Origin: Stutzerimonas azotifigens DSM 17556
GTDB taxonomy: Bacteria; Pseudomonadota; Gammaproteobacteria; Pseudomonadales; Pseudomonadaceae
Assembly (NCBI RefSeq): GCF_000425625.1
Contig: NZ_KE384414.1
Span: 107,595-171,594 of the forward strand
Reading direction: 5' to 3'
DNA length: 64,000 bases
Shown: one piece after another, positions 18,573 to 27,734 of the stretch
Layout: each line of letters opens with the position of its first letter
Position numbering within the stretch: position 1 is the stretch's first letter
Program-made: the position numbers and the translations under genes
The notes under the pieces: generated by a model
What the model was told of the DNA's origin: nothing
The model's database searches: none
The model's input: the letters and a program-made list of their open reading frames with translations, nothing else

Positions 18573-20240
18573 GTGCAAGCGTCCTCATCGAGAAAATGCG
18601 GTACGACAGCCGCAGCGCTCAACGAAGCGTGCTTCTGCGTAAGCCTAGATCAAGCTGCGCTCGTAAACTCATTGACCGAACAGCTTGGGAATTCAGAGCT
18701 GTCGGAGCTATTGAAGTCACGTTGCCCTCATGTGTTTGCAGCACGACCGGTCTTTGTTTCATCCTTGCGGCTGCGCCAGGTTAATGAGGTTATTCAGGCC
18801 ATCGAGCAGACCGTGAGCTCGCCCGGTTGGCGTGAGCATGCTCTGGATTCTGCACCTCCTATTGCCCGACACGATCCTCGGGGCGCGCGCGGCGTCTTCT
18901 TTGGCTACGACTTCCATCTGGATGATGACAAGCTTGGGCTCATCGAAATAAACACAAATGCGGGCGGAGCGATGCTAAACGTATTGCTCGCCCGCGCGCA
19001 GCGTAGTTGTTGCAGCGGCGTAGTCGGGCTTTCGCCAGGTCAGGAAGGACCCGGCGGCTTCGAGCGTTCGATTCTGGATATGTTCGCCCAGGAATGGTCT
19101 ACGAGCGGCGAGCCACGTCCGCTCACGCGCGTGGTGATCTTGGATGAAAGCCCACAAGCCCAATACCTGTATCCGGAGTTCCTTCTTTTTCAGCGGTTAT
19201 TCGAGTCAGCAGGAATCGACTGCCTAATCGCAGACCCAGCCGATCTGGCCTTTCACAACGAGTCCCTCTTGGTCGACGGAAAGCCTGTGGATCTCGTCTA
19301 CAACCGACTCACCGATTTCTATCTGGAAGGCGACAATTGCAGCGCGCTGCGCAGCGCTTATTTGGCTGATGTCGTGACGGTAACGCCACACCCTCAGGCC
19401 TATGCCCTTTACGCCGACAAACGCAGGTTGGTTGACCTAACCAACGCACGTTTTTTGGAAGAGATTGGCGTTGATCAGCAAATCCGAACCGTATTGGCCC
19501 AATACGTCCCGCTTACCGTTCCTGTCGGGCATGGTAATGCAGAGCACCTGTGGCAAAACCGCCGTAGCCTCTTTTTCAAGCCTGTCAGCGGGTATGGTAG
19601 TCGCGGTGCATACCGAGGAGACAAGCTCACCAAGCGCGTTTGGGAAGAAATCGTTGGCGGAAACTACGTGGCCCAGTCCCTTGTAGCTCCTGGCGAGCGT
19701 AGAATCGTCGCCGACCCTCAGGTACGATCGATGAAGTTTGATCTGCGCGCTTACGCTTATGCTGGCGAGGTGCAGTGGAACGCTGCCAGGGTCTACCAAG
19801 GCCAGACGACCAACTTCAGAACAGAGGGGGGCGGTTTTGCTCCCGTTTTTACCTTAGGCGAGGAAGAGGAGCGAGCCGGTTCTACAGAGCAACGGTCGCA
19901 CGCCTCGTTCATGTTCTTGCTCGACGAAACCGGCGCCGTAGAGGAACTGCCGCACCCGCTATATCTGGCGCTGGTTCGAGCCGAAATGGCTACTTCTAAG
20001 CTTGCCGGTAAGCGTTTCCGATTGGCGGACTGGTATGTGGCAATGGAAGATGGCCATCCTTCCGAAGTCATCCGAGAATTGTACGGCTGGGTTGCTTTCG
20101 ACGCAGATGGCGCCTACCACCCTGAAGTTGGCCCACCAGAAAATGGTCAGCCAAATAGTATTGGCAATGTTGACTCATCTGCCCTGCCAACACCGGAAGA
20201 ACATGATCGAATCGAAGGTCTGTTGTTTCAAAGTGAGTGA
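18573..20240 (+). CDS. ATP-grasp-like enzyme of unknown product
   Basis: Probably cytosolic, 555 residues. The start is taken as GTG 18573 because GGAGG lies 5 nt before it; an in-frame TTG at 18555 has no such site. Blocks suggest an ATP-grasp ligase: LGLIEINTNAGGAML (about residue 135), a nucleotide/lysine segment RRSLFFKPVSGYGSRGAYRG (about 335-355), YVAQSLVAPGERRI, and DLRAYAYAGEV with ARVYQGQTTNFRTEGGGFA near 400-425, where metal-binding acidic and Asn residues would sit. Such enzymes join carboxylates to amines (glutathione or peptide-like products). No neighbour supplies a precursor peptide. It is embedded in the copper region, but a link to copper is only inference. 88 bp separate it from the kinase gene, so it may share its transcript. 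Confidence 0.6.
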   Translation: MQASSSRKCGTTAAALNEACFCVSLDQAALVNSLTEQLGNSELSELLKSRCPHVFAARPVFVSSLRLRQVNEVIQAIEQTVSSPGWREHALDSAPPIARHDPRGARGVFFGYDFHLDDDKLGLIEINTNAGGAMLNVLLARAQRSCCSGVVGLSPGQEGPGGFERSILDMFAQEWSTSGEPRPLTRVVILDESPQAQYLYPEFLLFQRLFESAGIDCLIADPADLAFHNESLLVDGKPVDLVYNRLTDFYLEGDNCSALRSAYLADVVTVTPHPQAYALYADKRRLVDLTNARFLEEIGVDQQIRTVLAQYVPLTVPVGHGNAEHLWQNRRSLFFKPVSGYGSRGAYRGDKLTKRVWEEIVGGNYVAQSLVAPGERRIVADPQVRSMKFDLRAYAYAGEVQWNAARVYQGQTTNFRTEGGGFAPVFTLGEEEERAGSTEQRSHASFMFLLDETGAVEELPHPLYLALVRAEMATSKLAGKRFRLADWYVAMEDGHPSEVIRELYGWVAFDADGAYHPEVGPPENGQPNSIGNVDSSALPTPEEHDRIEGLLFQSE

Positions 20241-20784
20241 GGTCCCGCGCGCCACGAAAGGCGCGGCTTGGGACAGAATAACCTCGCCGCTCAGTTTTGG
20301 AGCCAGCTACACCCAGCCGTCTTAGCCGCCACACATCTAATGTGCGAATACTAACCCTGCGGTCACACTCGACAAGAACGTGGCATATGCTGGGTGCTGA
20401 ATTGTTCTCTCCGAGTGTTCTATTGCTCACGATAACTCTTTGGGCTTGCTAAGCCGAGTAGTCGGGTCTCAAGGCTTGAAGGCCATCTTAGTGGGCCCGC
20501 TCTTTCGCGCAGTGGTCCATAGCGCGACGTTGGTATTGTCTGCTTATAAGCTATTAGCGATTGATTAGTTCAGGGGAACATTACGCGTAGTACAGCGCTG
20601 GCAGCGCTTTAAGCCGGTCTTAAAGCGGTCGATGATTACATTTTTGTAAGCTTCTCAAAAAATCGAAACCTCATCATCTTCGGCTTGTCCGTTTTTAGGA
20701 GAGCATTCGAAAGCCACTTCTAAGCAGGGCTGCGCGAACACGTTGAGTCGCCGATCCAGCAGCAATCATTAAAGAGGTCTAACT
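20241..20784. other. Intergenic region with hairpin and cop box
   Basis: No convincing gene. A hairpin (GTCCC...GGGAC with an inner CGCGCC/GGCGCG stem, 20242-20274) follows the ATP-grasp stop; a cop box lies at 20636-20649. The rest is unremarkable; a minus-strand reading frame through 20068-20430 mostly overlaps the coding gene and is a shadow. Confidence 0.5.
20636..20649 (+). promoter_or_regulatory. CopR-type box upstream of DUF305 gene
   Basis: Perfect TTACA-TTTT-TGTAA inverted repeat, identical over 18 bp (GATTACATTTTTGTAAGC) to the copy before copA at 27245-27258. It lies 136 bp before the DUF305 gene. Confidence 0.72.
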
Positions 20785-21240
20785 ATGCAAATGTCTTACT
20801 GGCGCTTTGCAGCGATGGTAGCCACGTCTACGATCATTATGTATGGCGTGATGTACTTAAATACTTACTCGTTCGAGCATGTTTTTTGGAGCGAGACTCG
20901 CGCTTGGATGGCATTAGTGATGGGCGCGGTAATGGCAGTAGTCATGCTCGCATTCATGCTCAACATGTATAAGCGTAAGTCAGTAAACCTAGCGATATTG
21001 GCAGGAAGTGCAGTAGCTTTTACCATTGCACTATGGCTTGTACGTGGGCAAGCGACGGTAGACGACACGGACTACATGAAGGCCATGATCCCCCACCATT
21101 CCATAGCAATCCTAACAAGTGAACGAGCTCAGATTTCAGATCCTCGCGTCCGCAAGTTAGCTGACGAAATCATCGACGCTCAGCGCCGAGAAATCGCAGA
21201 AATGAAGTCCCTGATCAATGAACTAGAAAGGGCAAATTGA
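20785..21240 (+). CDS. DUF305 family membrane protein
   Basis: 151 residues with three membrane helices (FAAMVATSTIIMYGVMYL; AWMALVMGAVMAVVMLAFML; LAILAGSAVAFTIALWL) and a C-terminal DUF305 segment with DYMKAMIPHHSIAILTSERA, whose Met-x-x-His-His pattern is the family signature. DUF305 proteins are frequent in copper clusters and a metal-binding role is suspected. It has a perfect cop box upstream. Its 3' end overlaps the convergent reductase remnant by 26 bp. Confidence 0.85.
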   Translation: MQMSYWRFAAMVATSTIIMYGVMYLNTYSFEHVFWSETRAWMALVMGAVMAVVMLAFMLNMYKRKSVNLAILAGSAVAFTIALWLVRGQATVDDTDYMKAMIPHHSIAILTSERAQISDPRVRKLADEIIDAQRREIAEMKSLINELERAN

Positions 21241-21940
21241 TTCCCAGAAACGGTGTGTCCACAGCCCAGGGCATGACGGTGGCGACATTGATGGTCTCGC
21301 TACCGCTCAGGCGAATCTCCTCAGCGATTGCCGCGCCGAGATTTATGACGCCACCTTTGGTCGCTGCGGAGGAGGCATGATAAGCCAGCGGTATCTCGCT
21401 CTCGACTGAGCCCACGTTGACAAGCGTGCCGAAGCCTTGAGCTCTGAACTGGCGCATGGCTGCGTGGCTGCCATAGATCATGCCCTTAAGATTGACATCC
21501 ACGATCCGCGCATGGTCCTCGACGGGAACGTCCTCGAAACGACCCAGCGCTCCGACCGCAGCGTTGTTAATCCAAACGTCGATCCTGCCGAAACGCTCGA
21601 TGGCGGCTCGTGCCAAGTCCTGCATCTCGTTCGGGTTGCTCACGTCGGTGGTCACCACCAGTGCCGATCCTCCAGCCATGCGTATCTGCGCGGCCAGTTC
21701 TTCGAGCACGTCGGTCCGGCGGGCCGCTAGCACCACGTCGCCTTGCAGAGCGGCAAGCTTGAGCGCCACGCCGCGGCCGAAGCCACTGGAGGCACCAGTG
21801 ATGACAAAGGTTTTGCGAGCAACGCTTGGCTGGTCGCTTGGTTTCAGGCGCGGGGAAACGGCGCAGCCACTGAGTTGCAGAACGGCGAGCAGTACTAGCA
21901 GCAAAGCCAATCGCTGCGATGGGAATATTCGCAAAACCAT
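21215..21940 (-). pseudogene. SDR-family reductase, degenerate and C-terminally truncated
   Basis: 241 residues: a lipoprotein-like signal (LLLVLLAVLQLSGC) fused to a short-chain dehydrogenase with the cofactor loop TGASSGFGRG and NNAAVG. At the active site the family has YHASYAATK (Tyr-x3-Lys); here it reads YHASSAATK, so the catalytic Tyr is Ser. The frame stops soon after VATVMPWAVDTPF, where relatives continue for ~80 residues; the stop falls inside the convergent DUF305 gene, so the end was lost in a join. Probably an inactive remnant. Confidence 0.7.
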
Positions 21941-22318
21941 TTTCGTTTTCTCCCAGCAAAATAAGGTCGCATGGCCCGCTTGGTTGTTGTTGGACCGCCT
22001 TTTTGCCAGGAGCTTTCATGCTAATTCACTCAATTAGTTTTCAGCGCTCAATCGGGAGACAGTGGCAAGAGAATAGACCGTTACGGTGGCGATCATCGGT
22101 GGCTAAGTAAGAGTTGCTAGCGCGTAACTATCGTATTTCGCTTTGGAATGAAATGCTGCTGGACAGGGATTGATTCGCTCTTGGCAGTTGCGGGTATCGT
22201 ACGCACTTTTTCGATATGTCATGGAGGCGCGAACATTAAGCGCACCATGGCTTTTCTTATTCTTCGAGGGGCTCTGACACTCCCAATTTAGTAGTGCCAG
22301 AGCAGTGAGTTACGGATG
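21941..22318. other. Gap without recognisable gene
   Basis: No credible coding frame on either strand. The only structure seen is an imperfect hairpin (22271-22303, GCTCTGACACT against AGTGCCAGAGC), downstream of the Cys-rich gene on the minus strand and able to end its transcript. Confidence 0.45.
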
Positions 22319-22648
22319 TTATCCTGCCATACGCTCACATTCCTCAGCGCAGTTCATGCACGCCTTCGCACACTCTTGGCAATGATCCATTTCATGCTTC
22401 GCGCATTCCTCTCCGCATGCACGGCAGATCTTGGCGCAAAGGGCGCAGAACTTCTTAGCATATTCACTTTCGCGGCTCATCAGTGTGGCAGCCAACCTGC
22501 AAATGTCCGCGCAGTCGCGGTCAAGCTCGATGCAGCGAGCCATCATTTTTACATCATCCTCGCGTAGGCAAGCAGAGGCGCACATTTCGCACACTAGGGC
22601 ACAGTTCGAACAAGCTTGGATACAGGATGCGAACATTGAGTTTGTCAT
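22319..22648 (-). CDS. Cys-rich four-helix-bundle copper storage protein (Csp-like)
   Basis: 109 residues with 19 cysteines arranged as CxxxC/CxxC along amphipathic helices (CIQACSNCALVCEMC; CALCAKICRACGEEC; CQECAKACMNC). This is the pattern of the Csp/DUF326 family, where the thiols point into a four-helix bundle and hold many Cu(I) ions. There is no signal peptide, so it should be cytosolic like Csp3. A cop box lies upstream at 22773-22786, so it is likely copper-induced. Confidence 0.85.
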   Translation of the reverse strand: MTNSMFASCIQACSNCALVCEMCASACLREDDVKMMARCIELDRDCADICRLAATLMSRESEYAKKFCALCAKICRACGEECAKHEMDHCQECAKACMNCAEECERMAG

Positions 22649-23126
22649 TTACGTTCTCCAGGGTTCGATAGTTGTATTTCGTCGTTTGGTTACTGGCCGA
22701 TATGGCTCATCAGCCTGTTAGCAGACACTGAATTACGACACGCTCCTACCGAGCCCGTTTCGAAAAACCTCATTACAATGTTGTAAGGTAAGTCCAACCG
22801 CACCGGGGATCTGCGGGCGCAGTTGGTGGCGATGTGGCCGTCAGATTGCCTGTACGGCTTCGCTAGTCTGTTCGAGATGATTGAGTTGAAAATGAGGGAG
22901 CTCCCTGTCGCCACGACTGGGAGCATTCGTTGGGGAACGGCCGGAGCGCAAGCCGCTTAACTAGGTAAGTTACTGGCCTTGCGGCCTAACTTTTAGGAAG
23001 GAAGCAATTGCAAAGCCCTCCGGTACCGTTGCGTCGACTAGGATGGCCTAGGGCCGATCCTCTGCTTGCTGAACCGCCTTTCTTAGAGCCTCGATCAGAA
23101 CCGCATAGGCACACATATACCGGATG
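22649..23126. other. Intergenic region with cop box and possible gene tail
   Basis: Holds the cop box at 22773-22786. A plus-strand frame 22796-22960 (containing LRAQLVAMWPSDCLYGFA and a stop) looks protein-like but has no start and is not recognised; it may be the tail of a lost gene. A small hairpin (AAGTTA...TAACTT with inner GGCC/GGCC) lies at about 22965-22990. Confidence 0.35.
22773..22786 (-). promoter_or_regulatory. CopR-type box upstream of Cys-rich storage gene
   Basis: Perfect TTACA-ATGT-TGTAA inverted repeat, 125 bp upstream of the start at 22648. Confidence 0.68.
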
Positions 23127-23936
23127 TTAGTGCTCGTGTTGCTTCCCGTCTGCGTGCACATGGTTTTTTGAAGGGGATTTGCCTTCCGCATCGGCACTGT
23201 CACTGCCATTGCTGTGCTCAACCGCCTGGGGCTCCTCGGACGCATGATGGTCATCGCTTTCGTTATTACCATGATGACCGGAGCCTGATTGGCCGGATGC
23301 TCCACCTGTGCTGCTGGAGCCATGGTGATCCGAGCCGCCACTGTCGCCCTGATGGTGGTCGCCCGAGGCCATCTCGCCGTGTTGCTCACTATGCCCAGCT
23401 GGGGTCTCCCCACCACCATGCTGGTGACCACCGCTAGACGCAACGAGTGCTCGATACGCTCCTTCATCTAACTCAGGAAGCTTCTGCAGAAAAGCCACCA
23501 TTCCCCAGATGTACGGGTCAGCCATGCTTTTACCCCACGCGGGCATCCCAGTGGCCTTAATGCCATGCTTGATGACCCAAAATGTTTTTGCTGGGTCATC
23601 GTATGGCCCCGCTTCAGCCAGGCTGGGTGGAGCGGGATAAAGGCCATTGCTTAGCTCGGTCTCAGCCATGCCTGGCGCCAAATGACAACCCACACACATC
23701 GAGTCGTAGTTCCCCGCCCCGGCGCGGATTTGGTCTTCATCGTCGAGAGATGGCACGACTATGTCTTCGGAGCGAACCTCAATCGAGCGATTGCGAGCAG
23801 TTTCCAGGAATGCGTGCACGACTCCCGTATGAGGATCATCCGCGGCAACGTTTATTAGTCCCGAGAAAACAACACCGGCCACCACCAACAGGCCTAGTGC
23901 GCAGAAGGCAGCGAAGCTAATAATTATTCTTTTCAT
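23127..23936 (-). CDS. c-type cytochrome with long His-rich C-terminal tail
   Basis: 269 residues. An N-terminal hydrophobic segment (FAAFCALGLLVVAGVVFSG) anchors or exports it. A single haem-binding CVGCH lies at about residue 81, with a Met axial ligand likely in TGMPAWG. After about residue 165 the protein becomes a low-complexity tail of His, Gly, Ser and acidic residues (GGHQHGGG, DHHQGDSGGSDHHG, HVHADGKQHEH), which looks like a metal-binding extension. It is the last gene of the copA-orf-copB run, 10 bp after copB. It may take electrons from the CopA oxidase or buffer periplasmic copper. Confidence 0.85.
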   Translation of the reverse strand: MKRIIISFAAFCALGLLVVAGVVFSGLINVAADDPHTGVVHAFLETARNRSIEVRSEDIVVPSLDDEDQIRAGAGNYDSMCVGCHLAPGMAETELSNGLYPAPPSLAEAGPYDDPAKTFWVIKHGIKATGMPAWGKSMADPYIWGMVAFLQKLPELDEGAYRALVASSGGHQHGGGETPAGHSEQHGEMASGDHHQGDSGGSDHHGSSSTGGASGQSGSGHHGNNESDDHHASEEPQAVEHSNGSDSADAEGKSPSKNHVHADGKQHEH

Positions 23937-23945
23937 CTAGGGTCC

Positions 23946-24944
23946 TTAAAACCAAAGCCTGATGCCAGCAACGAACCGCGCCTCATCTACGTCTTCGCCT
24001 TCATCTCTCGCCATATCGGCGGTATTACCGTATGCCCGGCTCCACGTGACGCCGATGTACGGTGCGAACTCACGAACGATTTCGTATCGGAGGCGGAGCC
24101 CCACCTCTGTGTTTGCGAGACCAGCGCCTACTCCGCGCGCAGGATCGTCCTTGCCATAGAAATTGAGCTCGGCAGTCGGTTGGAGGATCAGCCGGTTAGT
24201 GAGGAGAATGTCGTACTCGCCTTCAAAACGTGCTGCTGTCTGCCCACCTTCACCGACGAAGGCGGTGGCTTCCGCCTCAAAGTTATACAGAGCCATCCCC
24301 TGGACGCCTAAAGCCGCCCACGTCTGCGGCGACTCGGGCTTAAAGTCCTGGCGAACACCTGCTACCACATCCCACCAGGGGCTGATGGCACGCCCGTAGA
24401 GCGCCTGAATTTCCGCATCTTCAGTAACGCCATTCGTTCGCTCACCTTCCGAGCGAAACCAGAACCGATTGATATCGCCACCAACCCAGGCAGTAGCTTC
24501 CCAACTGAGGGTGCTACCTTCATTTGCGTTCTGGTACTCAAGTTGATCTAGCAGAAGGAACCAGGCCAGATACTTGTCATGGACTGTATGACCTTGAAGA
24601 CCAGGGAAAGCCGCTTCTCTATCCGCATCGGTCAATACTGGAATGAACGAGGGATGAACCATGCCGGGCATTTCGAGCGTATCGTCATGCTTCATTTGGC
24701 CATGGTTCATCGTGCTATGGTCCATCGCACCATGACCCATCGCAGAATGGTCCGTTTGCCCACCGGAGCCATGATTCTTAGCTGCGGGCTTCGCTGAAGA
24801 TGCAGGGGCTTGAGCTGCCTCAGCAGGAGGGGTTTGATGCATCGAATGATCCATCATCTCGGCAGCGTTGGCTGTCCCTCCAGCCGCTGCGCTCAACGAA
24901 ACTCCGAGCGCAATCAGAGCAAAGCGAGAAGGTCTAGTGGTCAT
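23946..24944 (-). CDS. copB: CopB outer-membrane copper resistance protein
   Basis: 332 residues from ATG 24944 ([14 protein letters not shown]); a longer frame upstream overlaps the previous gene and is rejected. Signal peptide, then a Met/His-rich region ([29 protein letters not shown]) typical of CopB, then a beta-barrel domain ([40 protein letters not shown]) ending in Phe (RLWF), as expected for an outer-membrane protein. It binds or passes copper at the outer membrane and is normally made with CopA. Its start overlaps the stop of the upstream small gene by 11 bp. Confidence 0.94.
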   Translation of the reverse strand: MTTRPSRFALIALGVSLSAAAGGTANAAEMMDHSMHQTPPAEAAQAPASSAKPAAKNHGSGGQTDHSAMGHGAMDHSTMNHGQMKHDDTLEMPGMVHPSFIPVLTDADREAAFPGLQGHTVHDKYLAWFLLLDQLEYQNANEGSTLSWEATAWVGGDINRFWFRSEGERTNGVTEDAEIQALYGRAISPWWDVVAGVRQDFKPESPQTWAALGVQGMALYNFEAEATAFVGEGGQTAARFEGEYDILLTNRLILQPTAELNFYGKDDPARGVGAGLANTEVGLRLRYEIVREFAPYIGVTWSRAYGNTADMARDEGEDVDEARFVAGIRLWF

Positions 24945-25236
24945 GGTGCGAATCCACCTCAGTATCAGTGGCCTTGGGGTCATGATCCATCTTGCCGTGC
25001 TCCATTTCTCCATGGTCCATCGAGCCATGATCCATGTCGTCGTGGTTCATTTTTGAGTTAGAGGTGCCTTGTGTCTGAGATGCCGGCTTGTTGCCTGGAT
25101 TCTGCGATGAAGCCGATGATTGCTTGTGCTGATCATGCTTTTGCTCTGCAAACGCAGCTGACATATTCATTACGCCCAGCAGACTGAACATTAACGCGCT
25201 GCCGATAAGAGTTTTACGCTTCGTAAAATTTCCCAT
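24934..25236 (-). CDS. Small exported His/Met/Asp-rich copper-binding protein
   Basis: 100 residues: signal peptide ([21 protein letters not shown]), then a linker and repeated MDHG/MEHG units ([18 protein letters not shown]) and a His-rich end (DSHHDH). No fold recognised; the repeats match those in CopA and CopB, so periplasmic copper binding is likely. It lies between copA (12-bp gap) and copB (overlap). Confidence 0.8.
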   Translation of the reverse strand: MGNFTKRKTLIGSALMFSLLGVMNMSAAFAEQKHDQHKQSSASSQNPGNKPASQTQGTSNSKMNHDDMDHGSMDHGEMEHGKMDHDPKATDTEVDSHHDH

Positions 25237-25248
25237 ATAAAGTTCCTC

Positions 25249-27090
25249 TTACTCGTCCACTCGGACTTCACGAAACATGCCCATTTCCATGTGAAGCAGT
25301 AGGTGACAGTGATAAGCCCAACGCCCGAGCGCATCGGCTGTCACGCGGTAGCTGCGCTTCGAACCTGGAGGCATGTCGATCGTGTGCTTGCGAACCATGA
25401 ACTTTCCATTCTCATCTTCAAGATCGCTCCACATACCATGCAGATGAATCGGATGGGTCATCATGGTGTCGTTGACCAAAGTGATGCGTACCCGCTCGCC
25501 ATATTTGAGCCGCAGGGGCTCCGAATCAGAGAACTCTATACCGTCAAATGACCAGGAGAACTTCTCCATGTGGCCGGTGAGATGGAGTTCGATCGTCCGA
25601 CTGGGCTCACGGCCGTCCGGATCGGGGAAAGTGCTTCTCAAGTCGCTATAGGTCAGGACTCGGCGGCCGTTGTCTCGTAAGCCAATACCGGGATCGTTCA
25701 GCCTATGAGTTGGGCTCATGGTCTGCATGTCCACCAGTGGGTTATTGGACTCTGAGGGCGGGTGCGATTGCATACCTGCGCTCATCCCAGCCATTCCAGA
25801 GTGGTCCATCCCGGACATCCCACCCATTTTGCTGTGATCCATGCCGGCCATTGCGCCCATGTCGCCCATCCCTTGCATGTCACCGTGGTTCATGCCGGAC
25901 ATGTTGCTATGGTCCATCGCGCCCATGTCGCCGCCATGGTCCATGCCCGCCATACCGCCCATGCTGCCGTGATCCATCCCCATGTCGTCCATGGTGATTA
26001 GTGGTCGAGGATCGGTTTCTGGAACAGGAGCGCTCAGCCCTTCGGCAACCGCTAGCGTGCCACGGGCGTATCCTGTGCGATCCATCGATTGGGCGAAGAT
26101 CGTGTAAGCCTCCTCGGTCGCAGGCTCGACAATCACATCGTAGGTTTCTGCCACGGCAATGCGGAATTCGTCGACGCTAACTGGGTTGACGTATTGGCCA
26201 TCGGCTGCGACTACAGTCATCTTCAGCCCTGGAATGCGGACATCGAAATAGCTCATGGCCGAGCCGTTGATGAACCGCAGACGAAGCTTCTCGCCGGGCT
26301 TAAAGATGCCGGTCCAGTTCCCGTCGGGTGCTTGGCCGTTCATTAGATAGGTATAGGTGTAGCCGCTTACGTCGGCGAGGTCGGTGGGACTCATTTTCAT
26401 CTGAGCCCACATTTTCCGATTCGCAATCGTAGCGGCCCAGCCGTCTTCGCTCACATCGTTAATGAAGTCTCCGACAGTGCGCTTGTGGAAGTTGTAATAA
26501 TCGGACTGCTTCTTGAGCTTAGAAAGGATTCGAGCGGGATCCTCATCGGACCAATCAGTCAACATCACCACATAGTCGCGGTCATAGCTGAACGGTTCGG
26601 GATCCTTCGCATCGATGACCAAGGGACCATAGACACCAAGCTGCTCTTGTAGGCCTGAATGACTGTGGTACCAATAGGTACCGTTCTGTTTAACCTGAAA
26701 CTTGTAGACATACATGCCATCGGGAGCGATGCCGTGGAAGCTCAATCCAGGCACGCCATCCATGTTGGCCGGCAGGATCATGCCGTGCCAGTGAATCGAT
26801 GTATCTTCGCTCAACTTATTTCTGACTCGCAGCGTGACGGTATCCCCTTCACGCCAACGTAGAAGCGGCCCTGGGATGGTCCCATTGATAGTCATCGCTG
26901 TCCGGGCCGCGCCGGTGATATTGACCGGCGTCTCCCCAATCAGCAGATCGAACTCCGTGCCACTTAGTACGCTGGGCTGGCCTGGGCTAGTCACTGCCCA
27001 GACCGGAGCTCGCCACAAGCCAAGACCGCCAAGGATGCCTGCGGCAGTCAAGCCTTTAACAAAGGTTCGCCTAGAGGTTTTACGTTGCAT
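25249..27090 (-). CDS. copA: CopA multicopper oxidase (copper resistance)
   Basis: Periplasmic oxidase of 613 residues, exported folded by Tat (SRRTFVKGLTAAGILGGLG). Copper sites are visible: HWHG (about 100), HSHSG (about 143), HPIHLHGMW (about 550) and the type-1/trinuclear end HCHLLLHMEMG. Between about 370 and 450 is a Met/His-rich insert (MDHGSMGGMAGMDHGG and similar units) that binds extra copper. It oxidises Cu(I) and sequesters copper. First gene of copA-orf-copB-cytochrome c; a perfect cop box lies 155 bp upstream. Confidence 0.96.
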   Translation of the reverse strand: MQRKTSRRTFVKGLTAAGILGGLGLWRAPVWAVTSPGQPSVLSGTEFDLLIGETPVNITGAARTAMTINGTIPGPLLRWREGDTVTLRVRNKLSEDTSIHWHGMILPANMDGVPGLSFHGIAPDGMYVYKFQVKQNGTYWYHSHSGLQEQLGVYGPLVIDAKDPEPFSYDRDYVVMLTDWSDEDPARILSKLKKQSDYYNFHKRTVGDFINDVSEDGWAATIANRKMWAQMKMSPTDLADVSGYTYTYLMNGQAPDGNWTGIFKPGEKLRLRFINGSAMSYFDVRIPGLKMTVVAADGQYVNPVSVDEFRIAVAETYDVIVEPATEEAYTIFAQSMDRTGYARGTLAVAEGLSAPVPETDPRPLITMDDMGMDHGSMGGMAGMDHGGDMGAMDHSNMSGMNHGDMQGMGDMGAMAGMDHSKMGGMSGMDHSGMAGMSAGMQSHPPSESNNPLVDMQTMSPTHRLNDPGIGLRDNGRRVLTYSDLRSTFPDPDGREPSRTIELHLTGHMEKFSWSFDGIEFSDSEPLRLKYGERVRITLVNDTMMTHPIHLHGMWSDLEDENGKFMVRKHTIDMPPGSKRSYRVTADALGRWAYHCHLLLHMEMGMFREVRVDE

Positions 27091-27407
27091 GTGTAGGTTC
27101 CAATCAAACTAAGGAGCCAAGCCGAAACCAGCCGTAAGGTTGGTGTTGCCAGCGTTAATTGATCTTAGAAACTCGCGCACGGTCTGTCTTATCAAGCGAC
27201 TCGCCTTTAATCGTAAATATGGCATGCCTAAGAAAGACGCGGGATTACATTTTTGTAAGCTTAAAGCGCTTCAGAAATCGCCCAAAAAATCGCCTGTGAG
27301 CATGTCAATCTCCAGGTGGAAGCTGCGCAATGGCTTTTGATTTCCGTGCAAGGATCCGGTTGCAACGATACTCAAGGTGCATGGTCACAGTTGCGTAAGG
27401 TTTCGCT
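27091..27407. other. copA upstream region
   Basis: Non-coding stretch holding the copA leader and the cop box at 27245-27258. Nothing else recognised. Confidence 0.5.
27245..27258 (-). promoter_or_regulatory. CopR-type box upstream of copA
   Basis: Perfect TTACA-TTTT-TGTAA repeat, in the context GATTACATTTTTGTAAGC shared exactly with 20634-20651. Confidence 0.75.
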
Positions 27408-27617
27408 TCAGCAATTAGCGTGGGCGTGCTTCGCTGAAGTTGCTTTTGAGGCTACCTCCTGGGCTTGGTCCTTCTGGTCAGCCTGATAACTAGCGATCGC
27501 TATTTGGCGAGCCTGCTCCATACGAGCAAAGGTACGATCACCACCACCTTCTGCCATTGCATAGGAAGAGCTTGCTGCGATGGCGAGCAGTACAGAAACG
27601 GATCTGAAGAATTTCAT
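27408..27617 (-). CDS. PtrA-like small periplasmic protein
   Basis: 69 residues: signal peptide (VSVLLAIAASSSYAMA), the PtrA-type sequence AEGGGDRTFARMEQAR, and a short Ala/Lys-rich C-terminus ending HAHANC. It resembles the mature start of the protein at 16142. In P. aeruginosa ptrA lies next to copRS and is CopR-induced; here it lies 424 bp from copR, transcribed away from it. A weak cop box is at 27735-27748. Confidence 0.72.
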   Translation of the reverse strand: MKFFRSVSVLLAIAASSSYAMAEGGGDRTFARMEQARQIAIASYQADQKDQAQEVASKATSAKHAHANC

Positions 27618-27734
27618 TACTTGTTACCTCGTTCGAAGACATGGGAGACCCAGCGCAGCTCCATAAATAGGGGCTTTGGCTTGGTCCTGTGTCTAAGCTA
27701 ACCGAGCGTTCCTGTCAGAAGCCTGATTTAGACA

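Noticed and set aside
22796..22960. Plus-strand coding tail (LRAQLVAMWPSDCLYGFA)
   Set aside because: Protein-like but no start, no recognised family and a stop directly upstream; kept only as a remark in the gap entry.
25710..26001. His/Pro-rich plus-strand frames resembling metal-binding proteins
   Set aside because: Antisense of the Met/His repeat region of CopA; the apparent His richness comes from the reverse complement of Met codons.
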